Shown here piece after piece: positions 6,710 through 13,209 of a DNA stretch of 13,209 nt (position 1 is its first letter; each line of letters begins with the position of its first letter). Location of the stretch: positions 75,485-88,693 of the forward strand of contig DEJJ01000002.1 in NCBI GenBank assembly GCA_002353285.1, given 5' to 3'. Below the pieces are notes generated by a model. That model worked only from the letters and a program-made list of their open reading frames with translations. It searched no databases and was not told where the DNA came from. The translations under genes and the position numbers were made by a program. The DNA is from Porphyromonadaceae bacterium UBA2751 (GTDB taxonomy: Bacteria; Bacteroidota; Bacteroidia; Bacteroidales; Muribaculaceae).

Positions 6710-7300
6710 CTACCATCCATTAATCTGGAAACACACACCAACATTTATACCCAGGCCGTGAATCAGTTTGTTCCTATAGTCGTTACTTTGGGTGTCAAAC
6801 GCTTTCACGAGGTATGCCTCATCACTCATCGAAGCCATTATGCCGATGCTTGGAGTGACATGTATCTTCACACCAATGCTCGGCGAAACATATAGGCTTA
6901 TCCCCTGTTTCTCTTTTGACAGAGAATACTTCTCGTTTGTCCCTACGTTCTTCTTGTTAAACATGACGAAACCTCCAAGACGCAGATTAACAAAGGGGGA
7001 GAATCTGCGGTCCATAAAGAAGTAGTGCGTACTGAGATAGAGGGGAATTGCAGAAAACTTGTAGTCTTTGCGATAACTATATCCTACACCTGCTCCTATG
7101 CTGAAACGCTCGTTAATGAACTTCTCATGCAGGTAGTTTGCCGAGACTCCTCCATCCCCATATTGACCAAGGCCCTTAGCCACACACACATCAACCACAT
7201 TCAAGCAGCCCCCTTCCGGGTCAAACGAGGTCTGAGCATTTGATGATACCGCTACCATCAGCATCGCCAACAGGGACAAGAGTTGTATGTTGCATTTCAT
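6710..7300 (-). CDS. Small outer-membrane beta-barrel protein
   Basis: A 196-aa exported protein. I place the start at ATG 7300 (MKCNIQLLSLLAMLMVAVSSNAQ), because it gives a compact signal peptide cleaved after SNA. The frame opens six codons earlier at 7318 without improving it. The mature part consists of alternating hydrophobic/polar strands with many aromatic residues (GAGVGYSYRKDYKF, AIPLYLSTHYFF, SPFVNLRLGGFV, LGINVGVCFQI), the pattern of an 8-stranded outer-membrane barrel such as the OMP_b-brl / PorT-like families. It ends in Trp, compatible with Bam recognition of a terminal aromatic residue. The gene lies 77 bp downstream of another barrel gene on the same strand, so the two may be co-transcribed. 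Ligand and role are unknown. Confidence 0.8.
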   Translation of the reverse strand: MKCNIQLLSLLAMLMVAVSSNAQTSFDPEGGCLNVVDVCVAKGLGQYGDGGVSANYLHEKFINERFSIGAGVGYSYRKDYKFSAIPLYLSTHYFFMDRRFSPFVNLRLGGFVMFNKKNVGTNEKYSLSKEKQGISLYVSPSIGVKIHVTPSIGIMASMSDEAYLVKAFDTQSNDYRNKLIHGLGINVGVCFQINGW

Positions 7301-7377
7301 ATAGTTCGTTACAAGCACAAGGAATATAATGACAATGGCCTTTCTGCTCTGCTCCCGACCATTCCCCTATCTTCTCC

Positions 7378-8010
7378 TTACAGGTCAAATCTGTAACCCA
7401 AAGTCAATTGTATGACTCTGTTGCGTATCTTGACGGCATCGAGTTTTGTAGTGTTTGTCAGGCCGAGATTGTAGCGGGCGTCTATCTGAACCGGACCGAT
7501 ATTATATGACAAGCCTATTGGAATGCTAAGGTCAAAAGTCCTGAACCAGGTGTCATCGCTCGACGTCGATGCCCAGTTACCATGTCCATCAAGCATTTCG
7601 CCTTCCGCGCTCTTCTTCAGCGCAAAGCCTGGCTGCAGGCCTACATGAAAGGCAAAGTCACGGGCAATATAGAAATTGGCAGTCAGGGGGATATTGAGAT
7701 AGTGCAACGTGTATGAATAGTTGCGGAACGCCTGATTGTCCTTCATCTTTGTTCCTTGATTGGAATACAGGAGTCCGCCAGACAAACTGAACCAGTTTTT
7801 AAGCTGATACTCCAACTCCGCACCTGCCACAAGTCCTACCTTGTTGGTATATTCAATCTTCGTGTCCTCTGCAACATAGATGTCCGGATCTGTCAGCCTT
7901 GCGATATTCACACCCACCTTGGGCGTCAAAGTCCAACTGCCCACTTCTCTTTGAGCATTGCCCATGAAAGGCATTGCAAGCATTGCTAATAGAACAAGGT
8001 TTCTCTTCAT
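7378..8010 (-). CDS. PorT-like outer-membrane beta-barrel protein
   Basis: A 210-aa exported barrel protein from ATG 8010. The signal peptide (MKRNLVLLAMLAMPFMGNAQ) is cleaved after GNA. The mature chain begins with WTLTPKVGVNIARL and continues through GLVAGAELEYQL, FSLSGGLLYSNQGTK, LNIPLTANFYI, FAFHVGLQPGFAL and SIPIGLSYNI. It ends QLTLGYRFDL, a typical last barrel strand. This matches the PF13568 (OMP_b-brl_2)/PorT-like family in length and strand order. A second in-frame ATG at 8046 exists because the 5' end is tandemly duplicated (36-bp period). Starting there would put MKRKLILLTQNI ahead of the signal peptide and break its hydrophobic core, so I prefer 8010. The gene lies 82 bp after the lipoprotein gene. 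Confidence 0.83.
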   Translation of the reverse strand: MKRNLVLLAMLAMPFMGNAQREVGSWTLTPKVGVNIARLTDPDIYVAEDTKIEYTNKVGLVAGAELEYQLKNWFSLSGGLLYSNQGTKMKDNQAFRNYSYTLHYLNIPLTANFYIARDFAFHVGLQPGFALKKSAEGEMLDGHGNWASTSSDDTWFRTFDLSIPIGLSYNIGPVQIDARYNLGLTNTTKLDAVKIRNRVIQLTLGYRFDL

Positions 8011-8054
8011 GATGTTTTGAGTTAATAGAATAAGCTTTCTCTTCATGATGTTTT
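7985..8054 (-). repeat. 36-bp tandem duplication spanning a start codon
   Basis: Bases 7985-8018 match 8021-8054 with three mismatches in 34 (7986/8022, 7995/8031 and 7999/8035). Each copy contains a start context AACATC-ATG-AAGAGAAA on the minus strand, giving ATGs at 8010 and 8046 in the same frame. Confidence 0.9.
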
Positions 8055-8092
8055 TTGTTATATCCTAAGAACAAAACGGATTGTCCACCTTT

Positions 8093-8782
8093 TTATTTCT
8101 CCACTTTGAAGAGAATGTGCATAAAGTTACCGTTTTCTGAGCCGATATGCTGGATCAGGTCAGAGCCGTCGTAGATGGCTTTCAGCTGTATGGCTACGCC
8201 TGATTTTGCGAATGACAGGAAAGAGTTTGGCTCTTTCAGTTCGTCAGGAGTACAAAGATAATACTCGCTGTTGTTACCGAACTCTATGCGAATGTGGTGT
8301 TCTGCGCCGCCATAGCTCAGGTTCAGCGACATCACATTTGGCGTGAAAGCCCATTTGATGTGCTCATAGTCCGTGTCGTAACTGAGTTCATAGCGGGCCG
8401 TGATGGCCTGGGGAGAGGCTTTGGCGAGTGCATGGCTCAGCCCTTCGTCCGCATCCACGACCTTTGATATAAGGGATACAGGGAAGTCTTGGAAGAACAC
8501 ATGCTGCATCTTATAGTCGGACACTTCAAGCTGCACACCATCGATGTTTTCTTCAAGGGCTTCATAAACATGTCGTCCGTTCTCGTCTGTCCGTTCCTTA
8601 CTGTCCTTATTCTTATATATAATGGTGTACTGTCCCTGATATTTGCCTGAAATGCTACGCCCGTATGTTTCCTTTTGTTCTGCCGTCAGCCGCCTTTCCA
8701 CATTGTCATCGCTGTTGCAAGAGGCAAGTGAGAGGACTGCAAGCACCAAAAAAGCAAGTCTCCATTTATACAATGTTTTCAT
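8093..8782 (-). CDS. Bacteroidota lipoprotein, possibly DUF4840
   Basis: A 229-aa predicted lipoprotein. The N-terminus has a short basic region, a hydrophobic core and the lipobox LASC with the lipidation cysteine at residue 22. It is followed by NSDDN, an acidic stretch resembling the surface-export signal of Bacteroidota lipoproteins, so it may be outer-membrane and surface exposed. The mature part is beta-rich: SGKYQGQYTIIY, then a region with FPVSLISKVV and a C-terminal strand FMHILFKVEK. Length and layout remind me of DUF4840 proteins, but I cannot confirm that without a profile search. A GGGGAA sequence lies just before the ATG. It is first of three same-strand envelope genes, so it may form an operon with the two barrel proteins. 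Function unknown. Confidence 0.8.
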   Translation of the reverse strand: MKTLYKWRLAFLVLAVLSLASCNSDDNVERRLTAEQKETYGRSISGKYQGQYTIIYKNKDSKERTDENGRHVYEALEENIDGVQLEVSDYKMQHVFFQDFPVSLISKVVDADEGLSHALAKASPQAITARYELSYDTDYEHIKWAFTPNVMSLNLSYGGAEHHIRIEFGNNSEYYLCTPDELKEPNSFLSFAKSGVAIQLKAIYDGSDLIQHIGSENGNFMHILFKVEK

Positions 8783-8881
8783 TTCCCCAAATCATATTTG
8801 TTATTCATGTTCTGCTTCACTAAACGCAGTATGGCCGGAAATCTTGCGCCATCGGGCGTTAATTATTCCTAATTGAGAGGA

Positions 8882-8906
8882 CATCAGTACCGATGCGTGA
8901 CTGATG
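8882..8906. repeat. Short inverted repeat CATCAGT / ACTGATG
   Basis: CATCAGT (8882-8888) and ACTGATG (8900-8906) form a 7-bp stem with an 11-nt loop. It lies between the receptor gene and the lipoprotein gene, just beyond the larger hairpin at 8934-8994. There is no T-run on the minus-strand 3' side. Confidence 0.5.
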
Positions 8907-8933
8907 CGCATAATAATGCAGGGAGATAGAGAG

Positions 8934-8994
8934 GAGCGTCCTGCGGCATATAGCGTCTTGAAGCAGGAAGAGATGCTATGCCACAGGGACGCTC
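8934..8994 (-). terminator. Long hairpin after the receptor gene (terminator-like)
   Basis: GAGCGTCC (8934-8941) is complementary to GGACGCTC (8987-8994). The stem continues with small bulges through GGCATA (8945-8950) paired with TATGCC (8977-8982), giving about 18-22 bp in all. It begins 8 bp after the receptor stop on the minus strand. The sequence after it is TCTCTATCTCCC, pyrimidine-rich but not a T-tract, so it may be a 3'-end stabilising or processing structure rather than a classic terminator. Confidence 0.55.
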
Positions 8995-9002
8995 TATGTG
9001 GT

Positions 9003-11603
9003 TTACATTCTGTTTTTCTCTGCGTTACCGGCGCCTGTACCCTTATACTTCGACGGCGTTACGTTGAAGCGATAGCGCAGGGAGAGAGTGACACAGCGGG
9101 AGTCGTCATCATCTACCTTGCGGATCATGAATTGGTTGCTGTAGAGTGTGAACCGACCAATGCCACCATTGAAGAGGTCGTTGCCTGAGAGTTTGACGTT
9201 AAGCCGACGCTTGAAGAAGTCCTTGCTGATACTGAGGGAAAGTATGGGGTTGGTACATTCTGATATGGCATTAGCTCCTGTACAGCCGTGAGTGTGCACA
9301 TTGAAGTCGGCTTGCAGCAGCCAGTCGTGGGGAAGCGTAACGATGTTGCCCAGTTGCAATGTCAGCATGGGTTGGTTGAAGCTCTTCTGTCTGCCCAAGA
9401 ATGTTGTCTTGAGCCACGGCTTCATCAGTGAGATGTTGTATTGTGGCATCCACGTGACACTTTCAGACAACCTGATATTCTTATGTGTGCCAAGCGTGAC
9501 AATCAGCCAATCGGCGTTGTCGTAGTTCTTGCGTGTGATAAGGTTCACCTTGCTGTCACTCTCTAGACTGCCGGCCGTGTAGAGGATGGGGTCTACACAA
9601 TGAGAATAATTTGCAGTGAGATAAAGCCATTTCCACATAGCCATTGCATTGACATTGTGATACTTGACGGGTCGCAGATAGGGATTGCCCGTCTGGAGGT
9701 TCAGACGGTTCTCATAGATGACATCGCTGCTCAGTTGCCAGTAGCTGGGGCGTTGGGTGCGCTTGGCATAGCTTAACGACAATTGCAGATTTTTCATGGA
9801 AGTTGAAAATGACAGCGAAGGAAAAAAGTCGTTATAGGTGCGGCACTGCCCATCGCGACGGACACCATCCACGAAGTACTCCGATTCTACATGCTCGTAG
9901 CGCAGACCTGCCGACAACTGGAGACGGCCAAACTGTTGGCGCAGTTCCACGAAGGGCGCAATGTTCTGCTCGTGCTGCTCGTTGTTGCTGTTGGCAATAT
10001 AGCCTTCGGCATTCTCGAAGCTGCTGTTCCAGCGGGTGTTGGTGTACTCCTCGCCAACCTCAATCTGTCCTTTCCCTATCGGATGACTTACAAAGAGTTT
10101 CTCAGCCATGAGTCGGCTACGTGTCAGGGCATAAGTGTTCACGTCGCGGTCGTCCTGACTCTCGCTCAGTTCTTGCTGTTGGTTGCGGTTGCGCTGGTCC
10201 TGATAGGTGTAGTCGGCATTGAAGTTAATGCTCATTTTCCCAATCTTACCCATATAGTAAAGGTTCACCTGATGCTTGGGTGCACCTTCAGCGCGACTGA
10301 TGCCGCTGTTGTGCAAGTGATCGTACATATTGCCGTCGGCCGTCAGGTCGTCGTCATACTCGCTGTGGGTCTTTACGTAGTCGTAGGTGTTCTGATAGAA
10401 GCCGCCGAAGGAGTTGCTATCGTTGAGTTGGTAGTTAAAACCGAAGCGGCCCTCAAGGAACGGATTGTGTACTCTATCTTTCTGTCTGTTGGTAATCACC
10501 CAGAGTGTGTCGGCAAAGACAGTCTGCTCAAACTCCCCCTTCTCCACCCTCTTGTTATAGGCCCCAAAGAGGTTGGCAAACAGCTCCAGTCCTCCCTTTC
10601 GGTAGGTCAGGTTGATGCGTTCGTTGTTGACATATCCACGCCCCTTGCGGCTCCATGAGGTCAGTTCAACGCCTATGCCCTCGCCCTGCACACGCTTTGT
10701 GCGGATTATGATTACGGCATTGACCGAAGCATCATATCGGGCACCGGGATTCTGAACCACCTCGATGTTGCGTATATTGTCCGACAGGATGTTGCGCAGC
10801 TCGTTCAGGTCGGTCAGCTTGCGGTTGTTCACATAAATGACCGGCGCGCCCTTGCCCAGAATCTCATAGCCTTCGCCGTTCTTTGATATTGTCGGCACCC
10901 GCGATAGCACATCCTCCGCCGTGCCCAGGCGCTCCATCACCGTGCCTTCCACGTTCATCACAAGCGAGTTTCCCTGCATCTGCACCTTGGGACGCTCTCC
11001 CTGCACCACCACGCCTTTGATGGTGTAATTGTCCGGTTGCATCCTGACGGTTCCCACTTCGGGCTTCTCGCAGAGCCTGTAGAGGGTCTTGTAACCGACA
11101 TATGTGATGCGTACAAGCACCTTCTCCTGCTCTATGGGGACGGCGAAGTAGCCGCTCTCGTTCGACACGCCACCGCTAAGCAGCAGGGAATCAGCAGGAT
11201 TGAGCACGGCGACATTGGCGTACGCCACCGGGTGTCCCTGTTCGTCTATGATGTTGCCAGTCAGCCGGCGGTCGGTCTTGTGGATGCACTCCACGAAGAT
11301 CTTCTTACCGTCGGGGTTGCTGTAATCCACCGTCATGCTGACAGGATAGAAGCCTATCATCTGCTGAATGGCATCAGGCAGCGTCTTGCGACTGACGGTG
11401 GTGGTGATGCGGAAGTCCTCCAGCTCGTTGTAGAGAAACATTATGGCGTAGTCCGTCTGCTGCCTGGCAAGCCCGCTGAGGGCATCAGAGAGCGACACAT
11501 TATTATATTTGCCATTCACGTATTTACCTTTAACAATCTGCTGCGCCCGCGCGCTAACAGCCAATAGCAGGGCAGAGACGATGAGTGCGATGTATCTATT
11601 CAT
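9003..11603 (-). CDS. TonB-dependent-receptor-like outer-membrane protein with STN domain
   Basis: An 866-aa outer-membrane protein. The signal peptide (1-20) is cleaved after ARA. An STN domain (about 25-108), a carboxypeptidase regulatory-like beta sandwich (about 113-185; GNIIDEQGHPVAYANVAVL, GYFAVPI, YVGYKTLYR) and a plug (about 198-305; GTAEDVLSRVPTI, APVIYVNNRKL, IRNIEVVQNPGARYDAS) come first. A large barrel of the PF14905 (OMP_b-brl_3) type follows (RYEHVESEYF, LSLSYAKRTQRPSYWQL). The barrel ends in SLRYRFN, then a tail containing KYKGTGAGN, which I recall as common in this receptor family. The STN domain and the upstream sigma and anti-sigma genes indicate a signalling receptor. No SusD gene is adjacent, so glycan uptake as a SusCD pair is unlikely. 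The ligand is unknown. The gene starts 9 bp after the anti-sigma gene. Confidence 0.9.
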   Translation of the reverse strand: MNRYIALIVSALLLAVSARAQQIVKGKYVNGKYNNVSLSDALSGLARQQTDYAIMFLYNELEDFRITTTVSRKTLPDAIQQMIGFYPVSMTVDYSNPDGKKIFVECIHKTDRRLTGNIIDEQGHPVAYANVAVLNPADSLLLSGGVSNESGYFAVPIEQEKVLVRITYVGYKTLYRLCEKPEVGTVRMQPDNYTIKGVVVQGERPKVQMQGNSLVMNVEGTVMERLGTAEDVLSRVPTISKNGEGYEILGKGAPVIYVNNRKLTDLNELRNILSDNIRNIEVVQNPGARYDASVNAVIIIRTKRVQGEGIGVELTSWSRKGRGYVNNERINLTYRKGGLELFANLFGAYNKRVEKGEFEQTVFADTLWVITNRQKDRVHNPFLEGRFGFNYQLNDSNSFGGFYQNTYDYVKTHSEYDDDLTADGNMYDHLHNSGISRAEGAPKHQVNLYYMGKIGKMSINFNADYTYQDQRNRNQQQELSESQDDRDVNTYALTRSRLMAEKLFVSHPIGKGQIEVGEEYTNTRWNSSFENAEGYIANSNNEQHEQNIAPFVELRQQFGRLQLSAGLRYEHVESEYFVDGVRRDGQCRTYNDFFPSLSFSTSMKNLQLSLSYAKRTQRPSYWQLSSDVIYENRLNLQTGNPYLRPVKYHNVNAMAMWKWLYLTANYSHCVDPILYTAGSLESDSKVNLITRKNYDNADWLIVTLGTHKNIRLSESVTWMPQYNISLMKPWLKTTFLGRQKSFNQPMLTLQLGNIVTLPHDWLLQADFNVHTHGCTGANAISECTNPILSLSISKDFFKRRLNVKLSGNDLFNGGIGRFTLYSNQFMIRKVDDDDSRCVTLSLRYRFNVTPSKYKGTGAGNAEKNRM

Positions 11604-11612
11604 GGCGGCAGT

Positions 11613-12251
11613 CTATTCTACGGTTATCTCCTTATCTCTCAACGTGACCTTCAGGCGCTCGAATCGGTTGAGGTCGCTTACTACCTGCTCTATGCCCTGC
11701 TGCGGGTTCCACACAAAGCGGAACCGGAACTCACGCACCTCTTCGTTGGCAAATGTGACCTTGACATCATAGTGGGCGGCTATCTCAGGCAGCATCTTCT
11801 CCAGCGGTATGTTGTCGTAGATGACAGGCTGCATGGCGACGGTATCTTCCGTAAGTGAAGGGTGAAGAGCGCAGGATGAGGAATTTGCTGCCGCAGTAGT
11901 GTCTGCCACTTTCATGGCTTTCTGTTCCTGATGCTGGCGGGCAATGTGTATGGCAGCAAAGGCGATGCCTGACACTATGAGCACGCCGATAACGGATGCC
12001 GCAATCTTTCTGAATTGAGACGTGTGCCGCGCCGCCTGGTGTGTGGTAGCGCATAACCTCTGCCACTCTTCGTCTATGACCTGATCGGTAATCTGTTCTT
12101 CTGCACGTGCGGCATCAATGGCGCTGCGGGTCTTTGACATCAGCGTGTATAGTTCGCGACATTCATCGTCGAGAAGTATCTTCTGCCATTCGTCGGCAGA
12201 GTATGCTTGCGGATGCTCCATCATCTGGAGCAAGAGGTCTGTCTTGTTCAT
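11613..12251 (-). CDS. Short FecR-like anti-sigma factor with DUF4974 domain
   Basis: A 212-aa inner-membrane anti-sigma factor. The cytoplasmic N-terminal region (1-80) should bind the sigma factor. A single membrane span (about 83-104) is followed by a low-complexity linker (105-140) and a periplasmic C-terminal DUF4974 domain (about 143-211; YDNIPLEKMLPEIAAHYDV, VTFAN, GIEQVVSDLN, KVTLRDKEITVE). FecR-type anti-sigma factors of Bacteroidota are usually about 300-350 aa and carry a FecR beta domain (PF04773) between the span and DUF4974; here only about 35 linker residues occupy that place. Its start overlaps the sigma stop by 4 bp and it lies 9 bp before the receptor gene, so the three form one operon. 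In the FecIRA model it relays the receptor's signal to release the sigma factor. Confidence 0.88.
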   Translation of the reverse strand: MNKTDLLLQMMEHPQAYSADEWQKILLDDECRELYTLMSKTRSAIDAARAEEQITDQVIDEEWQRLCATTHQAARHTSQFRKIAASVIGVLIVSGIAFAAIHIARQHQEQKAMKVADTTAAANSSSCALHPSLTEDTVAMQPVIYDNIPLEKMLPEIAAHYDVKVTFANEEVREFRFRFVWNPQQGIEQVVSDLNRFERLKVTLRDKEITVE

Positions 12252-12778
12252 ACGCTTTCTTGGGTTTTAAGTTGAACACGAAGTGACTCAAGCGCACGGC
12301 GCAGGTGCTTATAGACAGTAGTCTCGCTGACTTGCAGCCTGCGTGCTATCTCACTGAAAGTGAGGCCGTCGCGGAAATGCCACAGGATAATGTCGTGACA
12401 GACGGGCGGCTGCAATTGGCGGATACCCTCACTCAGTCTTTCCGCTTCCTCACGCAGTTGTGATTCTGAGAGGATGGTGGTCTCCAAGTCAAGGAGGTAG
12501 AGCCGCTGGATGCGCTCCTGTATCTTGCGGTTGCGCATCACATTAAGGCACCTGTTTCGCACGCAGGTGAGCAGGAAAGCCTGGGTTGTATCCTTTCCCG
12601 CCGTCGCGCCTTCCCGCAGTCTTTCCTTTAGCGAACGCGAATCGATGAGAAGCTGGGCAAAGACGTCGTGCACCACATCCTTGCTCTCGGCATCATCATG
12701 CAGAAGCATGGCGGCCAACCGATACATCTGCCGGTAATGCTGCTTGAACAGCCTTTCTATGTCTCTTCTGTCTGTCAT
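12248..12778 (-). CDS. ECF RNA polymerase sigma-70 factor (FecI-like)
   Basis: An ECF sigma factor of 176 aa, started at ATG 12778 (MTDRRDIERLFKQHYRQMYR). The frame is open to 12847, but the extra N-terminal residues (MSFFVFLCPLG...) are not sigma-like and overlap the promoter element at 12827, so I reject them. Region 2 (about 8-75) has HYRQMYRLAAMLLHD, AESKDVVHDVF and AFLLTCVRNRCLNVMRN. Region 4 (about 118-170) has QPPVCHDIILWHFRDGLTF, then the helix-turn-helix SEIARRLQVSETTVYKHLRRAL. It should direct RNA polymerase to the promoters of this operon or a small regulon when freed from the anti-sigma factor encoded next (4-bp overlap). Confidence 0.93.
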   Translation of the reverse strand: MTDRRDIERLFKQHYRQMYRLAAMLLHDDAESKDVVHDVFAQLLIDSRSLKERLREGATAGKDTTQAFLLTCVRNRCLNVMRNRKIQERIQRLYLLDLETTILSESQLREEAERLSEGIRQLQPPVCHDIILWHFRDGLTFSEIARRLQVSETTVYKHLRRALESLRVQLKTQESV

Positions 12779-12826
12779 ACACTCTATATACACATGAGAA
12801 ATGGATTTACTAAACCCTAAGGGGCA

Positions 12827-12834
12827 CAAAAATA
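12827..12834 (-). promoter_or_regulatory. -7 element upstream of the sigma operon
   Basis: On the minus strand this reads TATTTTTG, matching TAnnTTTG. A T-rich run lies upstream, but there is no TTTG at exactly 19-21 bp. Transcription would start near 12821, giving a leader of about 43 nt that contains the small palindrome CCCTTAGGG. The operon could also be read from an ECF promoter that I cannot recognise. Confidence 0.45.
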
Positions 12835-12977
12835 CAAAAAAAGACAAAATAAACCATCGGCAAAGCCTAAAAAACTTATCGCCAAGGGTTAGCCCAATAT
12901 CGGTTAAATGTTATTTCACGAGTTGTTATCAGAACCTGAGAGACACGTCGCCTCCTACTTGTATTTTGCCCTTTTAT

Positions 12978-13002
12978 GCACGAAATGCATAATTATTCGT
13001 GC
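12978..13002. repeat. Hairpin GCACGAA / TTCGTGC
   Basis: GCACGAA (12978-12984) and TTCGTGC (12996-13002) form a perfect 7-bp inverted repeat with an 11-nt AT-rich loop. It could be an operator or part of a transcript from a gene beyond the window edge. No T-tract follows. Confidence 0.5.
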
Positions 13003-13071
13003 TCTACAGCGGCGTATTTTTCAGCACATGGACATTCGAGCGCGTATGAATGTTAAAATGACGCATACCCA

Positions 13072-13096
13072 TAACCCACTACAAGAGAGCGGGTTA
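13072..13096. repeat. Inverted repeat TAACCC / GGGTTA
   Basis: TAACCC (13072-13077) and GGGTTA (13091-13096) form a 6-bp inverted repeat with a 13-nt loop. The same GGGTTA core recurs at 12886-12891, nearer the sigma operon. Confidence 0.45.
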
Positions 13097-13209
13097 GCAA
13101 AACAAGTGTTAAAAAAGATTGTTTTTCTACCGAAAAATCAGACACTATTGGTGAGATATACACCAAATTTTGCCTTGTAATGGAGTAACTTTTACCAAGT
13201 AAAAGACCT

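Larger units (their letters stand above)
12848..13209. other. Non-coding, AT-rich upstream region of the sigma operon
   Basis: No convincing gene is present. An open frame at 12908-13180 (90 codons) has no recognisable domain, no promoter and an unlikely composition. The region holds GGGTTAG motifs at 12886-12892 and 13091-13097, a reverse-oriented TAACCC at 13072-13077, and a hairpin at 12978-13002. Confidence 0.5.

Noticed and set aside
9891..10658. A 255-codon plus-strand open frame antisense to the receptor gene
   Set aside because: It mirrors the codon structure of the receptor on the other strand; its valine-rich hydrophobic translation is a typical shadow and the receptor frame has clear domains.
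11037..11567. A 176-codon plus-strand open frame antisense to the receptor's N-terminal domains
   Set aside because: Shadow of the receptor frame, which has a signal peptide, STN and plug motifs.
12779..12847. N-terminal extension of the sigma factor by 23 codons
   Set aside because: It overlaps the -7 element at 12827-12834, and the added residues do not look like sigma region 2.
12908..13180. A 90-codon plus-strand open frame in the AT-rich right end
   Set aside because: No recognisable domain, no promoter or ribosome site, and a composition unlike the other genes; likely chance.

Overview
The window looks like a chromosomal segment of a Bacteroidota bacterium, most likely order Bacteroidales (Prevotella/Bacteroides-like). 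Three things point there. Several genes are preceded by the Bacteroidota-specific -7 element TAnnTTTG. The gene families (DUF2795, DUF4974 anti-sigma factor, PF14905-type TonB-linked receptor, small PorT-like barrels) are characteristic of the phylum. Most genes lack a strong Shine-Dalgarno sequence. No rRNA, tRNA, CRISPR array, insertion sequence or phage gene is visible.

Left part (1-3180, + strand): a PgpH-type 7TM-HD phosphohydrolase (probable c-di-AMP phosphodiesterase) overlaps by 4 bp a 137-residue protein. That protein resembles the two ends of a Bacteroidota SAM-methyltransferase-like family with the catalytic middle missing. A repeat-rich spacer follows, with a GC-rich hairpin, a 21-bp-period repeat and a heptanucleotide tandem repeat abutting a promoter. 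Then comes a short acidic DUF2795 protein closed by a textbook intrinsic terminator.

Centre-left (3180-6664, + strand): a Na+/phosphate symporter with a C-terminal PhoU-like domain, an OmpR/PhoB-type response regulator and a compact histidine kinase. This is probably a phosphate uptake and sensing module. The symporter start is best placed at 3310, because a promoter occupies the first codons of the longer reading frame. The regulator has its own promoter-like element so close to its ATG that the transcript would be nearly leaderless.

Centre-right (6710-8782, - strand): a lipoprotein and two small outer-membrane beta-barrel proteins, possibly one operon. The second gene carries a 36-bp tandem duplication that includes its start codon.

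Right part (9003-12778, - strand): a cell-surface signalling operon made of an ECF sigma factor, a short DUF4974 anti-sigma factor with one membrane span, and a TonB-dependent-receptor-like protein with STN, carboxypeptidase-like, plug and barrel regions. No SusD partner is present. The anti-sigma C-terminus and the receptor STN domain show the same sequence pattern. The last 360 bp are AT-rich, hold no convincing gene and contain repeated GGGTTAG/CTAACCC motifs and a hairpin upstream of the sigma operon.
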